Shown: positions 1-8,538 of the stretch, one piece after another | Layout: each line of letters opens with the position of its first letter | How positions within the stretch are numbered: position 1 is the first letter of the stretch | Origin: Parablautia sp. Marseille-Q6255 | GTDB lineage: Bacteria > Bacillota > Clostridia > Lachnospirales > Lachnospiraceae | NCBI RefSeq assembly: GCF_951230155.1 | Contig: NZ_CATNVD010000020.1 | Location: forward strand, 1 to 64,000 | Reading direction: 5' to 3' | DNA length: 64,000 nt | Made by a program: the position numbers and the translations under genes | Notes under the pieces: model-generated | Databases searched by the model: none | The model's input: only the letters and a program-made list of their open reading frames with translations | What the model was told of the DNA's origin: nothing

Positions 1-53
1 GGGGCTTCTATGATTTAGCCACAGCCTATCAGTCTCTGCACATCAACTATTGA
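1..53 (+). CDS. Group II intron reverse transcriptase/maturase, C-terminal end (partial)
   Basis: Only the last 16 codons are inside the window. In the frame beginning at base 3 they read GFYDLATAYQSLHINY and then TGA at 51-53. This looks like the C-terminus of a bacterial group II intron-encoded protein, the enzyme that splices and retro-mobilises its own intron. The identification rests mainly on the intron RNA domains V and VI that begin immediately after the stop codon, which is where the protein gene normally ends inside domain IV. The rest of the protein and intron lie to the left of the window, so completeness and activity cannot be judged. Confidence 0.75.
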   Translation, partial: GFYDLATAYQSLHINY

Positions 54-124
54 AACCGCCGTGTACCGAACGGTACGCACGGTGGTGTGAGAGGACGGCG
101 GCTAATCACCGCCTCCTACTCGAT
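54..124 (+). ncRNA. Group II intron 3' end: domains V and VI
   Basis: Positions 55-86 form the short hairpin typical of domain V: ACCGCCGTG-TACC, a GAAC tetraloop, GGTA, a two-base CG bulge, then CACGGTGGT. It is followed by GTGAGAGG and by a second hairpin with arms GGCGG (98-102) and CCGCC (109-113), which fits domain VI. The tail CTCCTACTCGAT ends in AT at about 124, matching the usual AY 3' end of bacterial introns. The 3' splice site is therefore placed near 124/125. The subclass and the exact branch-point adenosine are not resolved. Confidence 0.8.
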
Positions 125-244
125 TTTCTAACTGTCAAAGATGGGATCTTATAACAATTGCAGATAAAATGCAAATGGTTATACGTGCATATCCAAAATG
201 AAAAAACGTGCTGTTAATTGCAGCTTCCTGTGTTAAAATAAGCA

Positions 245-521
245 TAGCGTCAGTGGACAAGGGGCAACACGCCTCACGCCATGTAATTTCGCGTATTTTC
301 TACGTTATCCTCAGTCGGCGTACGTCCAGTACGCCTCCATCGTCTGCCTTGAAAATAGGCGAAATTCCGATGGCTGAGGTCGGAGAATCAGAAATAGTTC
401 GATTTGTGCCCCTGCAAGGCACTTGAACGACGCGTACTGGACGTACGCGGAGCGAAAGTAACGGCGCAGGAGCACAAATTCGGACATTTCTGACCGTGTT
501 GTCCCCTGTTCACTGACGCTA
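245..521. repeat. Intergenic element with three nested and crossing inverted repeats
   Basis: The outer arms are 245-270 and 496-521 (23 of 26 positions complementary, both starting TAGCGTCAGTG outward). Inside lie a perfect 17-bp pair, 318-334 with 432-448, and an imperfect 27-bp pair, 389-415 with 466-492. The 17-bp and 27-bp pairs cross, so a single transcript could form either a pseudoknot or alternative folds. Both strands have open frames through it, but these encode unconvincing Arg/Ser/Thr-rich peptides. Together with 125-244, where I see nothing recognisable, it fills the gap between the intron and the first gene. It could be a miniature mobile element, a structured RNA or a repeat-family member; no function is evident. 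Confidence 0.7.
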
Positions 522-551
522 CGATTATTTCAGGGAAAGGTGGATGATGAT

Positions 552-1472
552 ATGAAATATGTAAATTGGGGCAGTACGGATAAGAAAGTGCCGGCAATTG
601 CGTTGGGATGTATGCGGATGAGCGGGATTGCTTTTGAGGAGGCCGTGCAGATCGTGGAAAAAGCACTGGAACAGGAAGTGACTTTTTTTGACCATGCAGA
701 TATTTACGGGGGCGGAGCATGCGAGACGGTTTTCGGAAAGGTGATGCGGGAGATCGGATGTGATCGGGAAAAGCTGTTTATTCAGTCTAAGTGCGGGATT
801 GTGCCGGGGGTTATGTACGATTTCTCGAAAGAGCACATTCTGGAAGCTGTGGATGGATCGCTCAAACGGCTTGGAGTGGACTATCTGGATGCGCTGCTTT
901 TGCATCGTCCGGATACGCTTATGGAACCGGAAGAAGTAGCAGAAGCCTTTGATGAACTGGAACGCCGGGGGAAGGTGCGCTATTTTGGCGTATCTAATCA
1001 GACTCCGATGCAGATGGAGCTGATGAAAAAGTGTGTAAGACAGCCTCTGTGCGCTGATCAGGTGCAGTTTGGCCTCGCGCATGCAGGTATGATCCGCAGC
1101 GGGTTTGAGGCAAATATGATGACAGACGGAGCTGTGGACCGTGACGGTGGTATTCTGGATTACTGCCGTCTGCATGATATGACGGTGCAGGCATGGTCTC
1201 CGTTCCAGTACGGGATGTTCGAAGGCGTCTTTTTCAAAAGTGAAGCATATGCCAGGCTGAATAAAAAGCTGGATGAGATCGCTGCGGCATACGGTGTGAC
1301 GAATACCACGATCGCAGTAGCATGGATCCTCCGGCATCCTGCAAATATACAGGTGCTGGCAGGTACTATGAATCCTTCCAGACTGGAGGAGATCTGTCAG
1401 GCAGCACAGCTGCGTCTTACAAAAGAAGAATGGTATGCGCTGTACCGGGCAGCAGGAAATATCCTGCCGTAA
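552..1472 (+). CDS. Aldo/keto reductase (YdhF-like)
   Basis: A 306-residue cytoplasmic NAD(P)H-dependent oxidoreductase of the aldo/keto reductase superfamily. The catalytic tetrad is visible: Asp and Tyr in FFDHADIYG, Lys in IQSKCG and His in LLLHRPD. Late motifs WSPFQYG and AVAWILRHP fit the cofactor-binding end of the TIM barrel. An in-frame GTG at 540 exists, but ATG 552 is preferred because AAAGGTGG lies eight bases upstream of it. The substrate cannot be told from sequence. The gene stands alone: the intergenic inverted-repeat element lies upstream, and a separate promoter for the NAD operon follows. Confidence 0.88.
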   Translation: MKYVNWGSTDKKVPAIALGCMRMSGIAFEEAVQIVEKALEQEVTFFDHADIYGGGACETVFGKVMREIGCDREKLFIQSKCGIVPGVMYDFSKEHILEAVDGSLKRLGVDYLDALLLHRPDTLMEPEEVAEAFDELERRGKVRYFGVSNQTPMQMELMKKCVRQPLCADQVQFGLAHAGMIRSGFEANMMTDGAVDRDGGILDYCRLHDMTVQAWSPFQYGMFEGVFFKSEAYARLNKKLDEIAAAYGVTNTTIAVAWILRHPANIQVLAGTMNPSRLEEICQAAQLRLTKEEWYALYRAAGNILP

Positions 1473-1588
1473 ACAGGAGCTACAGGGGATTTTGCCAATG
1501 TCTCTCAGGATCGTTTTGTGTGTTTACAAGTACATGCTTGCAGCTGGACGGTAACAGTTTACAGTTTACAGTTATGTTCTCAACTGTC

Positions 1589-1617
1589 TTGTCACATGAC
1601 AGAGTTAGTGCTATAAT
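1589..1617 (+). promoter_or_regulatory. Sigma-A promoter of the nadABC-niaR operon, with candidate NiaR operator
   Basis: TTGTCA (1589-1594), a 17-bp spacer and TATAAT (1612-1617) form a strong promoter 65 bp before nadA. The inverted repeat TGTCA-CA-TGACA (1590-1601) overlaps the -35 box. Since the operon's last gene encodes the niacin-responsive repressor NiaR, this repeat is a plausible autoregulatory operator; that assignment is inference. Confidence 0.7.
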
Positions 1618-1681
1618 AGGAGCGTTACTATGCTGTTTATTGGTGAAGATGGTCTGAAATACGGATCAGATGGAGGGAGAC

Positions 1682-2587
1682 ATGTCGGTTACAGAAGAAA
1701 TACGCCGTTTAAAAAAAGAAAAAAATGCAGTACTTCTGGCTCACTATTACGTGCCGGATGAAGTGCAGGAAATAGCGGATTTTATTGGGGATTCATATTA
1801 TCTAAGTAAAAAGGCGGCGCAGACACAGGCGGATATCCTTGTGTTTTGCGGAGTACGGTTTATGGGGGAGAGCGCTGCCATACTCAATCCCGGAAAGAAG
1901 GTGCTGATGCCGGATCTGTCTGCGGATTGTGCCATGGCGCACATGGCAGAGGTGGAGCGGATAAAGGAGATGCGGGAGAGATACGAGGACCTGGCGGTTG
2001 TCTGCTATATTAATTCAACAGCAGAGATCAAGACATATTCTGATGTCTGTGTGACGTCCGCAAATGCAGTAAAGATCGTAAAGGCACTGCCAAACCGCAA
2101 TATCTACTTTATCCCGGATGGGAATCTTGGCAGATATGTGGCAGAGCAGGTGCCGGAAAAGCATGTGCTGCTTGGCGGAGGCTACTGTCCGGTCCATGCG
2201 GCGTGGACGGCTGAGGATGCGGCGCGGGCAAAGGCAGAGTATCCAGGGGCCAAATTCCTGGTCCATCCAGAATGCACGAAGGAGCTTTTGGAGCAGGCGG
2301 ATTACATAGGGAGTACGTCCGGGATCATAGAGTTTGCAGCCGGGGATGACAGCAGAGAGTATATTATCGGGACAGAAGAGGGCGTCCTGTATGAGCTTAA
2401 AAAGCAGAATCCGGACAAGGTGTTCTATACACTTAACGAAAGACAGATATGCGGGGATATGAAGCTTGTGACACTTGAGAAGATACAGGCAGTTCTGGAG
2501 CATGAGACAAATGAGATCACAGTGACGCAGGAGATGAGACAGCAGGCTCTGGCTCCTCTGAAAAGGATGCTGGAGCTGGCAAAATAG
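1682..2587 (+). CDS. nadA: Quinolinate synthase NadA
   Basis: A 301-residue enzyme that condenses iminoaspartate with dihydroxyacetone phosphate to give quinolinate in de novo NAD synthesis. The three cysteines expected to hold the oxygen-sensitive 4Fe-4S cluster are at 83 (SADCAMA), 169 (GGGYCPVH) and 257 (ERQICGDM), spaced as in the short bacterial/archaeal NadA form. ATG 1682 is chosen over ATG 1670 because GGAGGGAG would lie inside the longer version and is well spaced for 1682. It is the first gene of a tight operon with nadB (8 bp gap), nadC and niaR. Confidence 0.95.
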   Translation: MSVTEEIRRLKKEKNAVLLAHYYVPDEVQEIADFIGDSYYLSKKAAQTQADILVFCGVRFMGESAAILNPGKKVLMPDLSADCAMAHMAEVERIKEMRERYEDLAVVCYINSTAEIKTYSDVCVTSANAVKIVKALPNRNIYFIPDGNLGRYVAEQVPEKHVLLGGGYCPVHAAWTAEDAARAKAEYPGAKFLVHPECTKELLEQADYIGSTSGIIEFAAGDDSREYIIGTEEGVLYELKKQNPDKVFYTLNERQICGDMKLVTLEKIQAVLEHETNEITVTQEMRQQALAPLKRMLELAK

Positions 2588-2595
2588 GGAGAGGT

Positions 2596-3894
2596 ATGAA
2601 GACTGATATATTAATCGTAGGGAGCGGCTGCGCAGGACTGTACTGTGCACTGAACCTGCCAAAAGACAGGCAGATCACAGTGATCACGAAAGCAGATGCC
2701 AGGGGGAATGATTCGTTTCTGGCACAGGGCGGCATGTGCATGCTGAAGGATGAGGCTGATTATGCCAGCTTTTTTGAGGATACAATGAAGGCCGGACATT
2801 ATGAAAATGACAGAGAGTCCGTAGACATTATGATCCGTTCTTCAAAGGATGTGGCAGAGGATCTGATGCGCTTTGGCGTGGAGTTTCAAAAGGATGAGAA
2901 GGGAGAGCTCCTTTTTACGAGAGAGGGAGCTCATTCGGCAAAGCGGATCCTGTTTCATGAGGATGTGACGGGGCAGGAGATCACGGGCACGCTGCTTGCC
3001 GAGGTGAGGCGGCAGCCGCATATCACACTTCTGGAGCACACGACAATGCTCGATCTGATCGAAGCAGATAATGTCTGCTATGGGGCAGTGCTGCTGATGG
3101 AGGATGGACAGATAGAAAAGGCAGAGGCAGACTATACGGTGATGGCTACCGGAGGGATCGGCGGTCTGTACAGGCACTCGACGAATTTCCGGCACCTCAC
3201 AGGAGATGCACTGGCAGTTGCCCTGCGCCACGGACTGGAATTAAAAGATATTTCCTATGTGCAGATCCATCCTACCACACTGTACTCGGAGGAGGAGAGA
3301 AGCTTTCTGATCTCTGAGTCAGTCAGAGGAGAGGGCGCTGTTCTGCGCGATAAAAATGGCGAGCGGTTTGTAAATGAGCTTTTGCCAAGAGATCTTCTGA
3401 CAAAAGCGATCCTGGAGCAGATGAAAAAGGACGGCACAGAATTTGTCTGGGAGGATCTGCGGCCGATCCCGGAGGAAGAGCTGAAACGGCATTTCCCGAA
3501 CATTGTTGAACATTGCAGGGAAAAGGGGTATGATGTAACGAAGGAGTGTATCCCGGTGGTGCCGGCGCAGCATTATTTTATGGGTGGCGTGAAAGTCAAC
3601 CATCAGAGCAGGACTTCCATGGAGCAGCTGTACGCAGTAGGAGAGACTGCGTGCAATGGGGTACACGGGAGAAACCGGCTTGCGAGCAATTCCCTTCTGG
3701 AAAGCCTGGTATTTGCCAGACGGGCAGCGCAGGATATTGCCGGACAGCAGGAACCGGCAAAAAAGAAGGAGGAGCTGATCGCACAGCTTGATCTGGAGCC
3801 GTACCGTGACATCGAGCGGCTCTGCGAAGAATATCACCGCATGGTAAAGGAAGAAATTGAGGCGGCGACAAAGGCTGCAGAACAGGCAGTGTGA
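2596..3894 (+). CDS. nadB: L-aspartate oxidase NadB
   Basis: A 432-residue flavoprotein that oxidises aspartate to iminoaspartate for NadA. The N-terminal FAD-binding motif is GSGCAGLYCAL. Substrate-binding and fumarate-reductase-type motifs follow (HPTTLYSEEERSFLISE, RGEGAVLRD, HGRNRLASNSLLESLVFARRA). It is shorter than the roughly 530-residue E. coli enzyme because the C-terminal helical domain is reduced; the catalytic part is complete. The stop overlaps a GTG that could extend nadC, but nadC most likely starts at 3936. Confidence 0.95.
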   Translation: MKTDILIVGSGCAGLYCALNLPKDRQITVITKADARGNDSFLAQGGMCMLKDEADYASFFEDTMKAGHYENDRESVDIMIRSSKDVAEDLMRFGVEFQKDEKGELLFTREGAHSAKRILFHEDVTGQEITGTLLAEVRRQPHITLLEHTTMLDLIEADNVCYGAVLLMEDGQIEKAEADYTVMATGGIGGLYRHSTNFRHLTGDALAVALRHGLELKDISYVQIHPTTLYSEEERSFLISESVRGEGAVLRDKNGERFVNELLPRDLLTKAILEQMKKDGTEFVWEDLRPIPEEELKRHFPNIVEHCREKGYDVTKECIPVVPAQHYFMGGVKVNHQSRTSMEQLYAVGETACNGVHGRNRLASNSLLESLVFARRAAQDIAGQQEPAKKKEELIAQLDLEPYRDIERLCEEYHRMVKEEIEAATKAAEQAV

Positions 3895-3935
3895 CAGATC
3901 AGATAAAACAGTCAGAAGAAAAGGAGAACAAAAAT

Positions 3936-4790
3936 ATGTACGATCAGGTAACATTAAAATTAAATGTAGATCCATTGATCTTAAGTGCATTGAAGGAAGA
4001 TATTACGAGTGAAGATGTGTCGACCAACAGCATTATGAGAAAGCCGCAGGCCGGGGAGGTAGATCTGATCTGCAAGCAGGACGGCATCATCTGCGGGCTG
4101 CAGGTATTTGAGCGCGTATTTACACTTCTGGATGAGAATACAAAGGTAGAGTGCTTCGCAGAGGACGGTGATGAGGTAGAGTGCGGTCAGCTTTTGGCAA
4201 AGGTGCGCGGCGACATCCGCACGCTGCTGTGCGCAGAGCGGACGGCGCTCAACTACCTGCAGCGGATGAGCGGGATCGCGACGTATACACATTCTGTGGC
4301 AGAGCTGCTTCGCGGCACAAAGACAAAGCTTCTGGACACCAGAAAGACGACGCCGAACAACCGGATCTTTGAAAAATACTCCGTTCGTATCGGCGGGGGA
4401 AATAATCACAGATACAACCTCTCAGACGGAGTTTTGCTCAAGGATAATCACATCGGAGCGGCCGGCAGCGTTGAGAAAGCGGTCAGAATGGCAAAGGAGT
4501 ACGCGCCGTTCGTGCGCAAGATCGAGGTAGAGGTGGAGACACTTGACATGGTAAAGGAAGCAGTCGCAGCGGGAGCAGATATTATCATGCTCGACAACAT
4601 GAGCCATGAGCAGCTGAAGGAAGCGATCACGTATATTGACGGCCGGGCGGAGGTAGAGGTTTCCGGAAACGTGACAAAGGAAAATATCGCGCGGCTTACC
4701 GATCTTGGCGTAGATTATATATCAAGCGGCGCGCTGACTCATTCTGCACCGATCATGGATATTTCTCTGAAAAATCTTCACGCAGTGTGA
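3936..4790 (+). CDS. nadC: Nicotinate-nucleotide pyrophosphorylase (carboxylating) NadC
   Basis: A 284-residue quinolinate phosphoribosyltransferase that converts quinolinate and PRPP to nicotinate mononucleotide, the third step of the pathway. Diagnostic stretches are ERTALNYLQRMSGIAT, LLDTRKTTPNNR (phosphoribosyl and quinolinate contacts), GGGNNHRYNLSDGVLLKDNH and the barrel-end strands DIIMLDNMS and VEVSGNVT. GTG 3891 would add 15 residues, but ATG 3936 has AAGGAG nine bases upstream and gives the conserved N-terminus. It is followed after 19 bp by niaR. Confidence 0.95.
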   Translation: MYDQVTLKLNVDPLILSALKEDITSEDVSTNSIMRKPQAGEVDLICKQDGIICGLQVFERVFTLLDENTKVECFAEDGDEVECGQLLAKVRGDIRTLLCAERTALNYLQRMSGIATYTHSVAELLRGTKTKLLDTRKTTPNNRIFEKYSVRIGGGNNHRYNLSDGVLLKDNHIGAAGSVEKAVRMAKEYAPFVRKIEVEVETLDMVKEAVAAGADIIMLDNMSHEQLKEAITYIDGRAEVEVSGNVTKENIARLTDLGVDYISSGALTHSAPIMDISLKNLHAV

Positions 4791-4809
4791 GAAAGGCAGA
4801 CGGACAGCG

Positions 4810-5385
4810 ATGAGTGGACAGGAAAGAAGAGAAGAGATTCTCACGATATTAAAAAACAGCGCGAAGCCGGTCTCCGGGCTGGCGCTGGCAAAGCGACTGG
4901 ATGTCAGCCGGCAGGTGATCGTGCAGGACGTGGCTCTTTTGCGCGCCAATGGGGAAGAGATCGTATCTACAAACCGTGGCTATGTCGCTTCCGCTGAAAG
5001 GCGCTGCAGCAGAGTATTTAAGGTCATCCACACGGATGACCAGGTAGAGGAGGAGCTGGATCTGTACGTTGACTTTGGCGGAAGAGTCGAGGACGTATTT
5101 GTATTTCATAAGGTACACGGCGTGATCCGGGTCAACATGAACATCCGTTCCAGAGTGGATGTCAGACAGTATATGCAGGATATTTCTACCGGAAAATCCA
5201 CACAGCTGATGAAGCTGACCTCCAATTATCATTATCATACGATCTCGGCAGAGCGGGAAGAGATCCTGGATATGATCCAGGAGGAACTCCAGAAGAGAGG
5301 CTTTCTTGCAAAGCTGCAGGATTATGAACCGGTAGATTTCTGGAAACAGAAGACGGAGCAGGACGATCTGCCGGAAAATATCTGA
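4810..5385 (+). CDS. niaR: Niacin-responsive transcription repressor NiaR (HTH + 3H domain)
   Basis: A 191-residue regulator. The N-terminal winged-helix (REEILTILKNSAKPVSGLALAKRLDVSRQ) is followed by a 3H domain, named for its three conserved histidines; the protein shows His-rich motifs FVFHKVHGVIRVNMN and NYHYHTISA, which in this family bind metal and nicotinate. In Firmicutes NiaR represses NAD synthesis and niacin uptake genes when niacin is present. Its place as last gene of nadABC and the inverted repeat over the operon promoter fit autoregulation. Confidence 0.92.
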   Translation: MSGQERREEILTILKNSAKPVSGLALAKRLDVSRQVIVQDVALLRANGEEIVSTNRGYVASAERRCSRVFKVIHTDDQVEEELDLYVDFGGRVEDVFVFHKVHGVIRVNMNIRSRVDVRQYMQDISTGKSTQLMKLTSNYHYHTISAEREEILDMIQEELQKRGFLAKLQDYEPVDFWKQKTEQDDLPENI

Positions 5386-5420
5386 CCAGATTTTGAACCG
5401 GATTTTGGACAGTGTTTTGA

Positions 5421-5449
5421 TTGCATTTTTATACAACAGGTGGTATGAT
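5421..5449 (+). promoter_or_regulatory. Promoter of metQ
   Basis: TTGCAT (5421-5426), 17 bp, TATGAT (5444-5449), 75 bp before the metQ start. I see no SAM riboswitch or T-box in the short leader. Confidence 0.6.
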
Positions 5450-5523
5450 AGCACCATGTTTCGTCCGCCGGTTTTTTAACCGTATACAGGACGGCAGATC
5501 ATCACAAGAAAGAAGGAGATATT

Positions 5524-6471
5524 ATGAAAAAGACAATCGCTACATTACTGACATTTGCATTTGCAGCTTCTGCGACAGCGGGTCTTTGCGTATCCGCCGA
5601 GGAGGACAAGACGATCACAGTTGCAGCGTCACCGACACCGCATGCAGAGATTCTTGAGGCAGCAGCGCCGCTGCTTGAGGAGAAGGGCTGGACGCTTGAG
5701 GTGGAGGAGTTTGATGACTATATTCTCCCGAACGAAGTAGTAGAGAGCGGTGAGATGGATGCGAATTATTTCCAGCATATCCCGTATCTGGACAGCTTCA
5801 ACGAGGAGAAAGGGACCCATTTGGTGAATGCAGGCGGTATTCACTATGAGCCGTTCGGCATTTATCCGGGGACGAAATCAGACCTTTCTGAGCTGGAAGA
5901 GGGCGATGAGATCGCCGTACCGAACGATACGACAAATGAGGCCAGAGCGCTTCTGCTGCTGCAGGACAATGGCATCATCACACTGGAAGAGGGCGTTGGC
6001 CTGATGGCAACAAAAAATGATATCGTAGACAATCCTTACGGTATTGAGATCCTGGAGCTCGAGGCAGCACAGGTTCCGCGTGTTGCAGAAGAGGTGGCTT
6101 TTGCCGTTATGAATGGAAATTATGCGCTGAATGCAGGATTTTCTGTGGCAAATGATTCCATCGCATACGAGGCGGCAGATTCTGAGGCAGCCAAAACCTA
6201 CGTGAATGTGATCGCAGTCAAAGAAGGAAATGAGGACAGCGAAGCGATCAGAGCGCTCGTAGAGGTGCTGAAGTCCCAGGAGATACAGGACTTTATCAAC
6301 GAGACATACGATGGAGCAGTTATTCCGTTCGTAGAGTCCGCTGATGCCGAGGCAGAAACGGAAGGTGCCCAGACAGAGGCAGCAGAAACTGAGGCACAGA
6401 CAGAGGCAGCAGAGGCAGCAGAAACTGAGGCTCAGACAGAGGCAGCAGAAACTGAAACAGCAGCAGAGTAA
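5524..6471 (+). CDS. metQ: MetQ/NlpA-family substrate-binding protein with a repetitive acidic tail
   Basis: A 315-residue extracytoplasmic binding protein for the methionine importer encoded just downstream. The signal peptide is residues 1 to about 25. The mature part starts EEDKTITVAASPTPHAEIL and contains the family motif DANYFQHIPYLD. Two points are odd. The signal region has a Cys (AGLC) but not a proper lipobox, so lipid anchoring is doubtful. The last 43 residues (273-315) are a low-complexity Ala/Glu/Thr/Gln tail built from AETEAQTEAAE-like units, absent from standard MetQ. D- or L-methionine is the likely ligand, inferred from metNI. Confidence 0.88.
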   Translation: MKKTIATLLTFAFAASATAGLCVSAEEDKTITVAASPTPHAEILEAAAPLLEEKGWTLEVEEFDDYILPNEVVESGEMDANYFQHIPYLDSFNEEKGTHLVNAGGIHYEPFGIYPGTKSDLSELEEGDEIAVPNDTTNEARALLLLQDNGIITLEEGVGLMATKNDIVDNPYGIEILELEAAQVPRVAEEVAFAVMNGNYALNAGFSVANDSIAYEAADSEAAKTYVNVIAVKEGNEDSEAIRALVEVLKSQEIQDFINETYDGAVIPFVESADAEAETEGAQTEAAETEAQTEAAEAAETEAQTEAAETETAAE

Positions 6472-6597
6472 TTTTTGTAAAAAGCGCAGATATATCTCCT
6501 TTAGGTGGATTGGTTGATTCGTTTTCCGGCGATTCTATTTACCATAACCTTGAGGAGATATTTTATTTTCGCTTATGCAGATCTGAACGATCGGCTC

Positions 6598-6626
6598 TTG
6601 CAACAACTCTCATTTTACGATATACT
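6598..6626 (+). promoter_or_regulatory. Internal promoter before metN
   Basis: TTGCAA (6598-6603), 17 bp, TATACT (6621-6626), 36 bp before the metN start and in the 190-bp gap after metQ. It would let the ATPase and permease be expressed apart from the binding protein. Confidence 0.6.
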
Positions 6627-6661
6627 CAAAAAAGCTGATGAAAAAGGTCAGGGGGAAGATT

Positions 6662-7672
6662 ATGGAACCAATTATAAGAGTCGAACATCTAAGTAAAGAG
6701 TTTGGAACAAAGGGCGGAGGCGTGCACGCGCTAAATGACGTCAGCCTTACGATTGATAAAGGAGATATTTACGGGATCATCGGAATGTCCGGTGCAGGCA
6801 AGAGTACGTTTGTGCGCTGTCTGAACCTGCTGGAGCGTCCGACATCAGGAAAGGTATACGTGGATGGCAAGGATCTCGTGTCGCTTTCTGAGAAGGAGCT
6901 GCGCCGGGAGCGGATGAATATCGGCATGATATTTCAGCATTTCAATCTGCTTATGCAGCGCAGTGTCATTGACAATGTCTGCTTTCCGCTGGAGATCGCA
7001 GGAGTGAAGAAAAAAGAGGCGCATGAGAAGGCCATGGAGTATCTGAGGATCGTCGGGCTGGAGGAAAAGGCAAAGTCATATCCGTCGCAGCTCTCCGGAG
7101 GGCAGAAGCAGAGAGTAGCGATCGCGAGGGTACTGGCGTCTGATCCAAAGATCCTTTTGTGTGACGAGGCGACAAGCGCACTTGATCCGCAGACGACAAA
7201 AGCGATCCTGCAGCTGCTAAAGGAGATCAATCAGAAATACGGGATCACGATCGTGGTGATCACGCACGAGATGGCGGTCGTGCAGGAGATCTGCAGTCAT
7301 GTGGCGATCATTGATCATGGCAGACTGGCAGAGAACGGCACTGTCGAAGATATTTTCAATGCTCCAAAATCAAAAGAGGCGAAGCGGCTGATCTATCAGG
7401 GATATGAAAAGGTCGCTGAGATGAAGGGAAAACGATGTGTACGCATCGTATTTTCTGAGAATTCATCGTTCGAGCCGGTCATCGGCAATATGGTGCTCGC
7501 GTTCAAGATGCCGGTCAATATCCTGTACGCGAATACGCGCGATCTGGACGGTGTGGCAAAGGGCGAGATGATCCTTCAGCTTCCAGAGGATGAGCTGCTG
7601 GGAAACAAGATGATCGCTTACTTAAAGAGCGCAAAGCTGGGAGTGGAGGAGCTGAGAGATTATGTTGGATGA
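6662..7672 (+). CDS. metN: Methionine ABC importer ATP-binding protein MetN
   Basis: A 336-residue ATPase that drives methionine import with MetI. It has Walker A GMSGAGKSTF, Q-loop FQHFNLL, signature LSGGQKQRVAIAR, Walker B ILLCDEATSALD and the H-loop VITHEM. From about residue 255 it carries the NIL domain (RIVFSENSSFEPVIGNM), which in MetN binds methionine and causes trans-inhibition. ATG 6662 is preferred to ATG 6638 because GGGGGAAG is correctly spaced for it and the conserved family N-terminus begins there. Its end overlaps metI by 11 bases. Confidence 0.95.
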   Translation: MEPIIRVEHLSKEFGTKGGGVHALNDVSLTIDKGDIYGIIGMSGAGKSTFVRCLNLLERPTSGKVYVDGKDLVSLSEKELRRERMNIGMIFQHFNLLMQRSVIDNVCFPLEIAGVKKKEAHEKAMEYLRIVGLEEKAKSYPSQLSGGQKQRVAIARVLASDPKILLCDEATSALDPQTTKAILQLLKEINQKYGITIVVITHEMAVVQEICSHVAIIDHGRLAENGTVEDIFNAPKSKEAKRLIYQGYEKVAEMKGKRCVRIVFSENSSFEPVIGNMVLAFKMPVNILYANTRDLDGVAKGEMILQLPEDELLGNKMIAYLKSAKLGVEELRDYVG

Positions 7673-8324
7673 GAAAGTAATACAGATGATTATTGAGGGG
7701 ATCGGACAGACGCTGTACATGACGATCGTGCCGACTCTTCTCGGTTATGTGCTGGGGATGCCGCTCGGTATCCTGCTGACAGTGACGGATAAGGACGGTA
7801 TCCGTCCGAATGCGGTAGTATACAAGATCATAGATTTTGTGTCAAATATTTTCCGGAGTATTCCGTTTTTGATCCTGCTGATCCTGCTGATCCCGCTCAC
7901 AAGAGCGATCGTGGGAAAGAGCTACGGATCGAATGCGATGATCGTCTCCCTGACGATCGCGGCGGCTCCGTACATTGCACGTATGGTCGAGTCCTCCTTA
8001 AAGGAAGTCGATCACGGGGTGATCGAGGCGGCGCAGAGTATGGGAGCAAGTACCTGGACGATTGTGACAAAGGTACTTCTGACAGAGGCGCGTACCTCTC
8101 TGATCGTAAATGCAACGATCGTAACGGCAACGATCCTTGGTTATTCTGCAATGGCAGGTACAGTAGGAGCAGACGGACTCGGTGCGATTGCTGTGCGGTA
8201 CGGCTATAATCGCTATCAGCCGGATATTATGATCGTAACGGTAGTCGTACTTGTGCTTCTCGTACAGATCATGCAGGCGATCGGCATGATGCTCTCGAGG
8301 AAGTTTGACCGGAGACGTTCGTAG
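7662..8324 (+). CDS. metI: Methionine ABC importer permease MetI
   Basis: A 220-residue inner-membrane permease with about five transmembrane segments. The binding-protein-dependent transport loop that contacts MetN is visible as VIEAAQSMGASTWTIVTKVLL (EAA motif with the conserved Gly). Translation is probably coupled to metN through the 11-base overlap. The original downstream gene was most likely ridA, now separated by an IS110 insertion that begins 110 bp after the metI stop. Confidence 0.94.
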   Translation: MLDEKVIQMIIEGIGQTLYMTIVPTLLGYVLGMPLGILLTVTDKDGIRPNAVVYKIIDFVSNIFRSIPFLILLILLIPLTRAIVGKSYGSNAMIVSLTIAAAPYIARMVESSLKEVDHGVIEAAQSMGASTWTIVTKVLLTEARTSLIVNATIVTATILGYSAMAGTVGADGLGAIAVRYGYNRYQPDIMIVTVVVLVLLVQIMQAIGMMLSRKFDRRRS

Positions 8325-8538
8325 CGCAGCAGGCTGCAAGGGCCTGGCGAAGCGCACAATGAAGAGGAAAAGAAACGCAGAGCAGGAAAAAACATAAGAT
8401 AAAAGATCAATCATCTAAGAAGAAAAGAGGGAATAAGATTGAAAATGAGAAGTAGAGGGTATCCATTCCCTTAAGTACACGACAAATAAGCCATCTTTCG
8501 GTGGCTGCTTTAAAAATTGAATATTAGAAATGTTAAGG

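Noticed and set aside
208-720. Open frames over the 245-521 inverted-repeat element
   Set aside because: Arg/Ser/Thr-rich peptides from a palindromic sequence on both strands, with no plausible start or homologous pattern.
5386-5523. SAM riboswitch or T-box before metQ
   Set aside because: The leader after the promoter is under 80 nt and shows no matching core sequence or stem set.
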